A DNA stretch of 64,000 nucleotides, taken from NCBI GenBank assembly GCA_902702965.1, contig CACRXP010000002.1, forward strand, positions 4,957,531 to 5,021,530, written 5' to 3'. The notes beneath the pieces were generated by a model, which was given only the letters and a program-made list of their open reading frames with translations, had not been told where the DNA came from and ran no database searches. Numbering within the stretch: the first letter of the stretch is position 1; every line of letters starts with the position of its first letter. Positions 1-11,420 of the stretch are shown here, one piece after another. The translations under genes and the position numbers were made by a program. The DNA comes from Spirometra erinaceieuropaei (Eukaryota; Platyhelminthes; Cestoda; Diphyllobothriidea; Diphyllobothriidae).

Positions 1-834
1 CAGTCTGCAGACAGACGTGACCGTCTGCAAAGTACCTCAGCCTGTTTTGCTTTGCTTTGGAAGGACAGACTATTATTTCGTTGATTTTAGGATTATGATT
101 ATTGAAGAGACAAAAAACCAATTCATCCTGGGAATAGTCCAGTGCGATGGCAAAAACCGCTGTCCCTTAGTTATTTCCTTCATTGTATCGTATGAATAAC
201 TTAATCGAGATAAAGGTCGAATGAAAAGGCGATACGAGCACGCGCGTTCCGTGGAAGCCGTTGCGCCATTCATCCTACATCCAGTTATGTCAGTCTAATT
301 TACTTAGCATTTACATCGCAAACTTCGATACCACTGACCTTGGGAAAATGGAGATGTATTGGCTTTTCAAATTATTAAAACGCAAGCCATTCATCCAGAT
401 GAAAACCTGAGCTTGTTTCCAGTTGTCATCCCTTGCTGCACAGTTTCGTTTTTTTGTTTTTTAGGGAAAGAAAAATTCATTGGCATTAACGAAGCTCACA
501 GCAACTGATCAAAATCCTTCCTACAACAGTCACTGTTCACTGGGTGCGTAGCAAACCAGCGCGAAGCAAATGTTACTGTTTCATACATTATGCAACAAAC
601 TGTCTATTTGGCCTGATTTTGATGTAGATTTTTTTTACGGAGACAATCAAACAGGTTTGTATGTAGCACAAGTCTGTTTGCTTCAACTAGCCAAGCTGTC
701 AGACTTATGGTGACCAGGGCTGAGACTGCATGCTGGTTCCGTCGCCTTCAACCAAAAGTCATGGAAGACTTCCCTAAATCCGTGTTTTTGGGGAAAACGT
801 GATTTGAGTACAATGTTCTGCAGGTTGTCGTAGA
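1..834. other. AT-rich DNA, nothing recognised
   Basis: I see no gene, RNA or repeat I can name here. The few open frames are short and resemble no family I know. The stretch ends at the TA dinucleotide (835-836) that flanks the foldback element. Confidence 0.5.
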
Positions 835-836
835 TA

Positions 837-1830
837 CAGTGAGTGACCTATCTCATGAAATGTTGGTTGAAATTCTGAAATGCTTTTTCGATTAGGAAGG
901 ATTACTTGGTAGCGGTTGTAATACTGATTATCATAGGGCATACTCTTATAACATTTTAGACTTGGCAGGATGTCGGCTTTTAAAAGCACTTCTTTTCAAT
1001 CTCCTGTAAAAAGCGCGCTTGGTAAAAAATGACTACTGAAGTAGCATGTATTTTTCCCATTGATTTTCGATGGTCTTGAAAATTCAAATATATTTTATAG
1101 AAGCCATAAACAAAAATATGCTTTCTTGTAGTCAATCAATAGAGAATCACGTCTTCTTTATAGTTTATACTTAAAAAATAAGTATAATTAGGGTTTAAAA
1201 AAGTTTTCTAACTGCCGAAAAATTTGGAGCCTGATCATTCGTTGCATTAGCGCTTAGTGATTACACTCTACAAGGTGCATGCGTTCCGCGTAAAGAAAAT
1301 CCCATATTTTTCTATGTCATTTAAGAGATATCATACAGGGTCCATAAAATTTTGCAATGGATGCGGACCATGTTGTAAATTTCATGAGGAGCAGTGGTAA
1401 ACGGCCAAGTACGATGCTATGTGAATGGACATTTCGAGGTCTTAAAAAGTCTCATAATTAGAAACTTTTTAAAACCTAACTATACTCCTTTTTTAAGTAT
1501 AAAAAAATAAAGAAGACGTGATTCTCTATTGATTGGCTACAAGAAAGCATATTTTTATTTGTGGTTTCTATAAAATATATTTGAATTTTCAAGACCATCG
1601 AAAATCAATGGGAAAAATGCACGCTACTTCAGTAGTCATTTTTACTGAGCACGCTTTCTACAGGAGATTGAAAAGAAGTGCATTTGAAAGCCGACATCCT
1701 GCCAAGTCCAAAATGTTATAAGAGTATGCCCTATGATAATCAGTATTACAACCGCGACCACGTAATCCTTCCTAATCGAAAACGCACTTCAGTATTTCAG
1801 CCAACCTTTCATGAGATAGGTCACGCACTG
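837..1830. mobile_element. Foldback (MITE-like) element, copy 1, Tc1-type ends
   Basis: Two arms of about 380-400 bp (about 837-1216 and 1450-1830) are inverted copies of each other around a roughly 230-bp centre. The left arm starts CAGTGAGTGACC and the right arm ends GGTCACGCACTG, and both are bordered by TA (835-836, 1831-1832). This is the target duplication typical of Tc1/mariner insertions. The arms run through their whole length: the segments around 905-985 and 1690-1770 read as the same sequence on opposite strands. No transposase frame exists inside; short open frames in both arms are simply the same repeat read twice. It is the best preserved member of a family with five other copies in this window, most of them about 950-1000 bp. 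The ends resemble those of the Tc1-like element at 33758-35313, so mobilisation in trans is the likely mode (inference). Confidence 0.85.
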
Positions 1831-1832
1831 TA

Positions 1833-4800
1833 AATTTTAGCCAGCAGAGTTGTATTGTGGCGACAGTAAACAGTGGTCACGACCAAGCTTCGTCAGAAAA
1901 GGAAATTACAAGCAGACTTCTCCAGCATATTTGGCGATACGTCTATGTATAAGCTCAGTTTACAGCAATGGAAAATCCGTGCATGTCGGTAAAGACAAAA
2001 CTTAACTGAGATAAATAAATAAATCAAGCCTACCGTTGTTTCAGGCAGGCCTCTGGACACTGCAACTCTTTATTTGTCATTAGTACAAACTCACTACATG
2101 ACCGGACGTCCGCATCGACCGTTTTTGTGAAATAGCCCGGCAATAGCAACCTATTGATATGACCCCGTGGGGCATAGGATTATGCCTACTTAGATCTCAG
2201 ATGATGCAGACCTGGGAATTAGAGTTGTTGAGTTATCTAAGATCGCAAAGCTTTTTCGAAGACAAAACTTAACAAGTTGACCGTAAAAACGACAAACGTC
2301 CGCAGTATGCATCATAGATCGAATTTAAGATGGCAACTTGCGTCTGAAAACATGTCGTCAGTTTGTTCCTGCCATCGTTATTAAATAGAATTAGGCTAAA
2401 CTAACCATTTGGTACAGTAATGGATTAGGTTACATCAGCTAAAACCATGTAACTAGGCGTATCTTCTTGCAGTTTACGGCCACTTTTGTCAGATTGTGAG
2501 TTCTGCTGCCTTGGAGACTTAATGTTTGTATTTTTAAACTATCGTGTCTACTTTCATTGACTAGGTCTGAAGGGCTGCGTCATCAGCGAATGAAGCCGTA
2601 AACTGAGTCCATATTTGAAGGACAAGGCCGAAATGACTGTCCCTCTTTTGCGTTTGTGACTTGGTGCGCTTGACTATTAATTTCATACTGCAAAGTGATT
2701 TTTCGGGTGAAAAAAATCCAAGACTTCAAAAGTGGCAAACGGCAGATTTTCGCTTTAATAATATCCCTTTCCATTTGTTTTTGGAGGTCACAAATATTCT
2801 ATACCCGCTGCTGTGGGCCTTCATCATTAGGACATCTATAGTACTTTGACAAATGCGTTTTCCTGCACTGCGGCGCATTAAGTATCTTCTGAATTCACTT
2901 CATGCGTTTCTAATCAGAAAAACTGACGCAATTTGAAAACGAATTACGCTCCAGCGACCTCAAAAATGCCAAGACCTCTAATACCAGGAAATGGACCGTG
3001 GTGGATAACAACATAATTCGTACCGATGGAAGGAAAATTTTTCGCAACTTTTAGCCAAGCCAAAATGAGCCCTTTGAAATGTAGATCGATCTCTGTCACG
3101 TGCAAAACCAAACGGCGATTTTACGTAAATAGATCTGAAAAATTTACCCCAAGGCAGAGCTCATTAGTATGCATGTAAACTAAAAATAACATATTTAAAT
3201 ATTCCAGAAATATCCTAACAATCTCTATTGCCATGCAAATAAACCTTTTGGACAACAACGACAAGGATCTGCTCGTACCAGCATTTGACTTCGAAGATCA
3301 CAAAGAAGGGCAAAACTGCTCTAGATGTGACGAAGATCGCATTAACTGTGAATCGTGCAAGCGTGGACATATCATTGCAGCATCGTGTAATCATCGATCT
3401 ATTGGTTGGTTGAAGCAGCAAGATGCGTTCTTAAATTGTTGAGACCGTATTGACTGTGCGGAATCAGTCAAGTACTTCAAAAGTCTTTGAAAATTGTCCG
3501 CGGTACCCAAAAGACGATGACCAGAAAAATCCATCAAAAAGTGTCTCGTTGATTTCTAAATTCCTCAGAAATTAACTGCTAACTTGAAGCAAATCAGTTT
3601 GAACCAAGACCAATTGGCGAAATTCGATGTATGAATATTTGAGCCTATATCCATTAGCATCGGCGGGATAACCGCATAAGATTCTTTAACTGCCGACAGG
3701 CAGTCAGCAGTATATATTGGTTGTAGGATAACATATTATTAAATGTGGGTTGTATCGTAATGACTGATTTAGTAGGCTTATTTAAGCATTACTGGGCACG
3801 TAATCTCACTCTAGGGGCCTTAGTGTAGGCGAGACGCCCCTAGAATCAATCGTACCTGACATATACATCCCAAAGTAACAACCCTGCATCTAGTTGAATC
3901 TATGAGATCTTGACCCCAGACATTGCAAAACTGCATAGCGGTCGCGACACGTATTTCAATTCACAACCAAATTCAAAAGTATATTGTTTTATTCAGTGAA
4001 ATTATGCGTCCTCTGAAGAAGATAAATTGGCAAAAGTTACAGCTTTCAACTGAAGTGAGGTAAACTATACTGCGATCTCATATACATTATTAAAATTCGA
4101 AGACCATTTGTTCAAATGAACACTTACTGTAAGTTAACTGAGTCAGTGAAGACGTTTTTTTGGGTTTACCTGTGAGTCAGTATTGGGATTAAAATATTTC
4201 GTTGACAGTAGAACAAAAGGAAGTACGGAAGCACCTTGCGCAATCTTGCGCAGAAGCTAGCAAATGTTTGAACTCCGAAAAACAAAATCAAAAATTCCTA
4301 ATAACTGCAGGTCGATAAAGGAATGAGAGTTACTGCAAAAAACAGGTGACATCAGACGGTCTGAGTGTCCTCTGCCAAAACAATCACTCATTCTACATCG
4401 TTCGATAAGACAGGAGGAAAACGGTCTAATAGCCTTGTGCGAAAAATGCCGCTAATTGTTGCTGGAAGCTCATTTGTATGATACTCAGCCAATGCGTCTT
4501 TGCATGAGACGCTTTCCGGCGTTTCACTGCCGTATATGGCAATGAAGTATTATCTCTTTTGTATTTTAATGAACTGAAAAAATGCCCCTCATAAATTCAG
4601 TGCCCATTTAAACTCCGTCAAAAAGGGGAACCTTTAAATGGCGTGCGGACGCATAAAACCCGGTATATTGCACCTGGTCTAAAATACGAACGTGGCAGTG
4701 GGCCTATATTTGGCAGAAGGCATTAGCATAACATTGAAATAGGTCAGTTTTCTGCCTAAACCCGCTTCTGTTACGGTCAGACATAAACCGCGTTATGAAC

Positions 4801-5624
4801 TACCTGTAAACAAGCATAAAATTCATCGACGGAAAGCACGAAAACTGGCATATTCACGTGAAAGCACACCGGATATGCACGACCCTGATGGTCGTAAAAC
4901 ATGTATCTGTATATACGGGTTTTGCCCTACAACCAAAACAGAAAGTTATCCAGGCCAAAAAAAGTCGGAAAAGTAGGGAAACGGATTAATATCGAACAAC
5001 TGACTGGTGTTTTCCCTATAAATTAGCTGACATTGCAGTCAGACTGCAGTAATTTGACCGTTGGTTCGATCAGGTCCGACAACGCCTCTTCCGACTCTGG
5101 AACTATCCTAATTCCTACTAAATGTTTTGTTATACATTAAGTAAGTAACAAAAAAAACATAATCGTAGTCATTTTACTGTTGTAATCGATATTGTATTGT
5201 TAAACTAAACAGAACTGGTAAGATGAAAACGACAAAGAAAAGAGAAAAGAGAGGAAAAAGCAGAACTGGTTAAACTCCGAAGAGCCTTTACTTTTGACTG
5301 CCAAAAGAACAGTTTGCCGAAAATATCGTATTTCAAGCTTGAAAGGCTGGATCAACGTTAATAAACTTATTGTTTTAGCACTTCAAAGTAATGGAAAAAA
5401 CGAAAAAAAGGGCATGTTGTAAGCCTGGTTGCGTTCTTTCCACGCCCTGATAGGCCGTTGGTTCTAACTAGTCAGTACTATATTACATATTCCACCTGAT
5501 GTATACTTGCTAAACGCTATTTTCTCAATAAATACGAACTCAATGATTTAGGGCGTCCATTGCTTTTGGATAAAGACGTGAATTCTTTATTAAAAATAAC
5601 GGCCGTCATAGGAATCTGCGTATA
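1833..5624. other. AT-rich intergenic or intronic DNA, nothing recognised
   Basis: There is no supported gene. A 69-residue frame at 3233-3442 contains two CxxC pairs about seven residues apart but resembles no domain I can name. A purine-rich low-complexity run lies near 5222-5264. Confidence 0.45.
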
Positions 5625-5652
5625 CAATGTATGACCTATCTCAAGAAATGCG
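5625..5652 (+). repeat. Solo terminus of the foldback family
   Basis: TA (5623-5624) is followed by CAATGTATGACCTATCTCAA, which matches the outer left end of foldback copy 1 at roughly 24 of 28 positions. Similarity fades after about 30 bp and no partner end is visible about 1 kb downstream. It is probably a truncated, decayed copy. Confidence 0.5.
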
Positions 5653-6360
5653 ATGACGGAAAGTGATTTAAGGATTTGTAGACCCACAAAACGTAGTAGA
5701 TTTTTATTTATTTTCGCAACAAGTCCCAAAGACCCTCTCGTGCATAATATGTTTTCCAGTAATGGAATTACGCGGAATGTTTAAAAATGTGAACGTGAAT
5801 CAACGTTACCCTATATTTGGGCAATCTCCTACACTCATAACTGTCCTATGCCCAGATTGTGTATCAATGAGCGTCTATCTAAGTAGGGACAGTAATCTGT
5901 GCTGGATATCACTAGCGAATTAAATTTCGCCCACTTGGGATTTTACTCTGTGTTTTGGTTAGGTTGAGGAAAGTAGTATGTGAACAAGTATTTTGTTTTA
6001 GTAAAGCAGATGCTTTGTCGATCTTTAAAGCTTCGACTTGTAAATTTGTGAAAGGTTAGTCTTTTAAAAGCCTAATAAGGCCTGAAGAGTCATTTATTGT
6101 TCATTTTAGGCTATAAAAAGCTCTCTTGGAGCGGGTTCCGATCGACTAGAGTCGTTTTAGCTACTTAAATATACCTTGCGAGGTGTGGTAAGTACATATA
6201 ACCAAATATGAAACCAGCACGCCGGATCGCTCACACACTACCTGTGTGGCGGAATAACAATTTACTACTAGCGCCTGCTCCCTTCCACAAAATTGACAGA
6301 AGCTCAACTTTTCGGCCACCGAACTAGTTGTTCGTGTTAAAAATAGTGCAATCCGAGAGT
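5653..6360. other. Nothing recognised
   Basis: AT-rich sequence without a supported gene or repeat. It ends at the 16-bp target duplication of the hammerhead repeat. Confidence 0.45.
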
Positions 6361-6376
6361 TGACTGAAGACTGGGT

Positions 6377-6708
6377 AATAGAAGCGAAGAGACGAGTCCC
6401 AGGAAGCAGTCTTGAAGAAGAAGACACGATCGCCGGGACAAGAGCTTTATTAGCCTGACGTTTCGGGTTCCTGCTCCAATCCATCATCAGAGACATAAGC
6501 AGGTAGGGGTGGTTCATGCACATGCGGCTGCAGTATTTATAGGATGCAGTAGCCATGCTACCGCATATCTATGAATATTCACGGCTCCCTCCCCTTCATC
6601 AGGGATCGTTGCACGTTGCGTGATGGCCGATATTCGCGTCGTTAATTGCTGCAATTTCATCACGTGCGTTGAATGTTGGTGCGATGACTGCTCGACCATC
6701 TGACGCGC
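6377..6708 (-). mobile_element. 332-bp hammerhead-bearing PLE 3'-end insertion
   Basis: Read on the minus strand, this unit matches the 3' part of the Penelope-like insertion at 19178-19838. It begins within the last codons of the PLE frame (compare about 19546), runs through the terminal repeat and ends shortly after GTCTCTTCGCT. It is bounded by a perfect 16-bp direct repeat, TGACTGAAGACTGGGT, at 6361-6376 and 6709-6724. That is a target-site duplication, so this is a discrete insertion. In order it holds a TATA-like box (minus strand of 6534-6541), a hammerhead ribozyme motif (6451-6496), an AATAAA and a GAAGAA-type tract. It has no coding capacity of its own. It could be a 5'-truncated PLE copy or a short non-autonomous retroelement comparable to a retrozyme. 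Confidence 0.8.
6451..6496 (-). ncRNA. Type-I hammerhead ribozyme motif (PLE type)
   Basis: On the minus strand the order is GTCT, the core CTGATGA, a spacer T, a stem II region (loop GAGCAG), GAAAC, then GTC followed by AGGC. GTCT and AGGC pair as a 4-bp stem I including one G-U. ACGT forms a minimal 2-bp stem III, and cleavage would follow GTC. Both conserved cores are intact. Stem II is weakened here relative to the 19.3-kb copy by two substitutions (GGATTG opposite GAACCC). Minimal hammerheads of this layout are known from Penelope-like retroelement terminal repeats. Activity cannot be judged from sequence. Confidence 0.65.
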
Positions 6709-6724
6709 TGACTGAAGACTGGGT

Positions 6725-9700
6725 CTCTAATGTAAACTTCATCAGCTGATGTTTTGATCTAGCATTCACGCGCCCTGTTCAGCCGCCTTCAAACCAACCG
6801 CTGATTGCCCAATGACTCCTTAACCCGTCGCCTATTCTGTTGCCGCCGTTACCACCGAGTAGGGACTTCTAGACGACTCTGAATGCTCAGCTAAGTTAAA
6901 AATATTGCTGACGCTCCAAACAGTCTCCTTCTTGCTTACTCGCACACACTAAGGCCTTTAGAGAGTAATGCAACACTTCTGCAAAGGTATGCGTCGTAAA
7001 CACTGAACCTATCAAAATCTGATCGGGCCGGGATTGCCAAATTGACGCACTGAGGAAAAGCCGACTGGAAGACACATATTACGGAAAGCAGTTTAAGAGA
7101 CTTCAGGCGTCTGAACTTTACAGATATTGGCGAGAAAAAGAAGAACCGAAACAATTTGACTATTATTTCGAAACTTTCAGGGTCTACCGTAGAAGACGAT
7201 AACAGCAACAAACGAGCGATGTTTACGTATTAGTCCAGATGGATACATGTAAAAACTCCATCAAACGTAGGACATGATATGTCGTACCTGAAGCATATCT
7301 TAAAGCCGAAAAAGCATTGCTGAGGGATTAGGTCTCGGAATCGGACATCGACTTAAAAGTAACATGTCGGACAGGGACATGAAAATACTAAATCAACTGG
7401 CAATGATATGGTACGTAACCCCCCCTGGGAAGACTGCAGTTATCTAGAATTTTAACGCCCACCATGGCCACGCCTGCAATAGAGAACTCTAGCCCTAAAC
7501 ATTTTAGCCTTTAAGGAAAACTCGAAAGTTAACTTAGCGTTAACCCGGGTTATAAACTCCTAGATCTAACAACTAACCTTAAACCTTAACCAAATCCCCA
7601 ATATTATCCTCAACCGCAAATCCGAACTACATCCAAGACCTGGCAGCCCTAGTCCTATGAAAAACCAACTTCCTAAAATTTACCCTCACAGCAGGCCTGT
7701 TCCCATCCTTGAGCCCGATACAAGCAATGATAACGTAAATAACGCTAGTAAGGATGAAAACCCGCCTATCATATAGCCGATTTTGCGACTTATTGTCAGG
7801 CAAGGCGCTACGAATCACATCCACCTAAATAAGATGGGAGGATAGATTTTTAAGCAACTATTCATGCGTCTACATACTCTATCCCTGCCGGCCTATTATA
7901 CGCCAGGAAGAAGTCTCAGTACACCACATCCTATGTCCAGCCTGTCCTTGTTAATACGCAGGTCAGGATGGGTGCATGATGGGATAGCTCATGCGCGAAT
8001 ATAAACTGGCTGTGCGGCAGAGCAACGAATTATCGTAGTTGTCTGCCCATATCTATGAAACGGGTCACGAGTTCAACTTCACAGTCACAAAGAAAATAGC
8101 CCGTGTTGGAAAAAAGATATGCCGGCAATAAAGTGCTTCCTAGGCCTCGAACAAGAACTCAGTCAATCAGTGTATCGATGTGGTGCCGACATACAGAGCC
8201 TTGGACAGTCACCCCCAGACCTAAATCGGTCTATATCTTCCTCAAACTGCCGTTTCTTCTTTTACCCTTGTATCTCTCACGATGGACTACCGCACGAGTT
8301 CAAACGCTGATTAGAAATAAACAACCCATTTCGATGCGAGTCCACCCATCTCCTTCCTTAATCATACATCCAACTGAGGTTATAACATTCGCCTCCATTT
8401 GCAAAATACTTCTTCGTGACTTTGTATCTGATAGGGTTTAACGACCCCTATGATGTTAGCAGTGACTTAAGGAACACATCTGCAATTGCGCCGTAGAGAT
8501 TTCAACAACAGGACTGGTAAGTCGGATATTTCGAACATTCCGACTGTTAGAAACGACAGGATCTACCATCCTGATAGCGGGGGTAAGCTAGCCGCGGTGA
8601 ACCGGTCCGATATTAGTCTTTAATGAAGCAGTCCTGCATAAAATCTATCAGTGTCCCTATTCCCGTGTCAATAGTAATCAAATGACAATAAAAAAATCCA
8701 GACAACAAGCAATAGGTGAAAACGGCTATCTCTAAGTAGTCTTGAATGCGCATTTACCGCTTTGATAAACACACACACCCAGTAAAAGTTTCGACCGATG
8801 TGGTGAAATTGACCAATCGGAATTTGTCCGAAATTGCTAACGAATTCACCAGGCGTTCGCAGCCAAAGAAACAACGAAATTGGGAAAGTACAACATGCAT
8901 TTGTACCCTAACTTCATCGCTATGAAAGTAATTCAGGTAGCAATTTAAAACAGTGCATCGCGCTGACTCCCGTCAAGCCCTATTTTTAGCGCTAGTACCA
9001 TTAACACACAGTTAGTCATCCTGCAACCTTAAATAGTAAAATACTGCGGCTAAAAACGCTGCGCTGCGTGTAAGTTAGGCGGGTGTGTGCAAAGATAGAT
9101 TACTTCCTGAGCGTATATCCCTCGCAGTGTTCACTTAGTCGAAGGAAGACATGATTCTTATGATTTTAGTTTGATTAGATATCTACGAATTAGATCTTCC
9201 GGAACACGTCCTCTTCGGCTTAATTTATTAGAAAGTGACCTTTAATTTGATTTTTAACGTCATTTGGAGGACGATGAAAAGTACTTTGCCCGCTGAACGC
9301 ATCTAAAAGTGCTTGTTTTTGGAGCAAGAGGCCAGCTTCTGTTCCATGTAATCAGCCTTAACGATGTGGCCTAGAGCATAGAAAACACGTAAATTACGCA
9401 GCTACGTATACTGATTTTTAAGAGTCGCCCTTGCTGTGAACATTTCTTTGTCAGCGGACCGTTGACTACAGCCCTAACAGCAACAAAGTAAGATCGCCTG
9501 TCTTAGAGCGACTATGTGTTTTAGCTCTCAGGATGGGAAATCCGGAGGAACTGAATGCCTTTTAACTTAGCCTTGATGGTGCTCCTGCCTGAGATGAGAT
9601 TCGAGCCGCCCTTTTACTGTTTCGGCCGGTCCATCGTCCGTGGATCAGACGTGTGGGACACAAGTAAACGGGGTGATTAGCTTTTTCAGTCACTGCTCCC

Positions 9701-9867
9701 CATTCCGCCCCCGGATTGTGCTGACTTACTCCTGCAAATGAGCTTTGTATGTGAGGGAGGCGAGAGTGTGGTAGATGCTGTGCAAATCCACTACTATAGT
9801 AAACTAATTCGCACAAAAGTCACCGGTGCTGAGTCCGCCCTGCTGTGGGACACTCTGACACCACCAC
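6725..9867. other. Nothing recognised apart from a C-rich tract
   Basis: No gene is supported. Short frames near 8103-8441 resemble nothing I know and show no splice or start context. A degenerate C-rich telomere-like tract is listed separately. Confidence 0.4.
7480..7625 (-). repeat. Degenerate telomere-like tract (CCTAA-rich)
   Basis: Motifs such as AGCCCTAAAC, CTAACCTTAAACCTTAACC and related strings recur without a fixed period. They resemble a decayed CCCTAA array. Flatworm telomeres are TTAGGG, but this tract could equally be a simple low-complexity region. Confidence 0.3.
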
Positions 9868-10005
9868 GGATACGGGTATCTGTTTTTGTCTCTGATAATA
9901 GGTTCGAGCGGTAATCCGAAACTTCAGGCTAATAAAGTTCTTGTCCCAGCGATCGTGTCCCCTTCGTCAAGACTACTTCCTGGAACTCGTCTCTTCGCTC
10001 CTATT
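9868..10005 (+). mobile_element. Degenerate copy of the hammerhead repeat
   Basis: Plus-strand similarity to the 6.4-kb and 19-kb repeats runs from the ribozyme through AATAAAG, the CTTGTCCCAGCGATCGTGTC segment and CTCTTCGCTCCTATT. The upstream part (TATA-like box and 5' half) is missing or unrecognisable. No target duplication is evident. Confidence 0.65.
9886..9932 (+). ncRNA. Decayed hammerhead ribozyme motif
   Basis: The core reads CTGATAA instead of CTGATGA, stem II is disrupted, GAAAC is retained, and the cleavage triplet is TTC rather than GTC. These changes hit invariant core positions, so this copy should be inactive. Confidence 0.5.
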
Positions 10006-10986
10006 GGCAACCATCACAAGTGTTTATTGCTAAAAGCACAACTCCTTATTCCGGTCCAGATAACTCTGTGCTATTAGGAGATCCAAAAGTCTGCTCCACT
10101 TCTAAGCGTCAACTGTCAATCAGACCTGAGAAGAAAATTTTTGTTCACAGCATATCCGCAGAAAACATTGATTCGCTTCGGAGTTCTAGGGTCAGTATTA
10201 TCTCAAATTTTTCTGAACTATCAAATATCGAATTTTGTTCAACCGGCCATGGGATTTTTTAAAAAAATTGATATTTACTATTTTTGTGAAACTTTTGAGG
10301 CTAGATCGGACAGTGTTCTCATAATATCCCATATGTCTGAGCTGTCGCAAAGACGTCGGCTATGAATTAAGACGGCGTGATAGTTTAAAAACGTTACCGT
10401 TTAAATAAAAACTGAAATTATTTGACTAAACTATCTGTTCGTTGGTCAGTCTATTTCCTTTTCTGTTGTTTTCTCTCTTCTTGCTTTCTCTGATCTTTGA
10501 AATAATCTTAAGCGCCATATTGGCAAACGTAACACACTGGCGCATGCCGGTGTTTATTTGGATACCTTAAATTTAATATTTTTATTTAGTCTTAATGTCT
10601 CCAATCTTCTCTCAAACTATATTTCCATACCAACGTGGGCCTTCTCCCCTGTGTCTGTGACAACAGTGAAGAAACCTCTTCGAAAGGTCCGTGGATCAAC
10701 AACGAACCGGGTCTTGTCTTCCAATTTCCTCATTAAGCTTGTTTATCTCAAATTTTTCCCGTTTTGAACATTTCATTAACATGTTCGTCATGGAATCAAT
10801 GATTTATGGTGCTTGGTGTATTGTCAGAACCAATCATCTCCTTAATAAATCTGCTTATTTTGGTTCTAAATGTTCCCGTTCAACTGCCTGCTCTTCCGCA
10901 CTTCTGAAGCCGCTGAATGAATTGCCTTTTATTTCATCGTGTCATTCTTTACCAACTTCTTCGATACTTTATAATTTTCATATACG
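10006..10986. other. Possible upstream part of a non-LTR element, not confirmed
   Basis: This AT-rich stretch lies directly 5' of the reverse transcriptase relic and has several open plus-strand frames. I could not align any of them to reverse transcriptase N-terminal motifs. It may be the decayed 5' half of the same element. Confidence 0.3.
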
Positions 10987-11420
10987 GCCAAGTTTAGTAC
11001 CCTGGATACTGTTGCTCTTGTAGTCCACCCTGCTCTACAAGATCTAGATAAGGATTGCCGTGCTTACGTATGCTCCTTTCTTGACTATTGCTCTGCCCTC
11101 AGTACTATCTCCTGCCATCTCCTCCTTGCAAGACATCCGCGTGCAGATCTCCTGATTGGGCCGCTCTCCCCAGCATCTGTTGAGTCCTTCAAGGTGGCAT
11201 CGCTCCTTCGCTCACAATGATGACTAGACAGCGCCAAATGACTGTCCTAATGCTGATAATATGGCTGTTGGTTGCTTTTTTAAAAATCAGACTAATCTCC
11301 AGTTGTTAATAGATGAATTTAATCACGCTTCTGCAGGTCGTTGAAAAGAATCTTCTAATTAACGATCTGAAATCAGCCCACCGCATACTTTGGCTTCAAG
11401 TTTTTTTCCTTCTTAAATCC
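10987..11420 (+). pseudogene. Non-LTR retrotransposon reverse transcriptase relic
   Basis: The plus frame from 10987 reads FSTLDTVALVVHPALQDL, then YVCSFLDYCSALSTIS (LDY at 11080-11088). This matches the RSTxDA and FLDFSSAFNTI motif A block of L2/CR1/Rex-type reverse transcriptases. Further on, ADNMAVGCFFKNQTNLQLL (ADN at 11252-11260) stands where the catalytic YADD block belongs. It is followed after a frame change by VEKNLLINDLKSAH, similar to the WCxxNxLxxNxxKT block. In-frame stops and shifts separate the blocks, and the second catalytic aspartate is replaced by Asn. It is a dead fragment. The clade cannot be fixed from this much sequence. Confidence 0.6.

Noticed and set aside
774..1721. 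Similar short peptides encoded in opposite directions at both sides of copy 1
   Set aside because: They are the two inverted arms of the foldback element read in both directions; stops break other copies, so they are not genes.
3233..3442. Cys-rich 69-residue frame (CSRC, CESC) that could be a zinc-binding exon
   Set aside because: Only one pair of CxxC motifs, no domain match I can name, no convincing splice signals.
8103..8441. 112-residue open frame
   Set aside because: Low-information composition, two overlapping frames in the same strand, no motif.
9540..9830. Possible relation between this segment and 46700-46930
   Set aside because: Only a short CTTTTGTGC-like word is shared in comparison; no ordered blocks.
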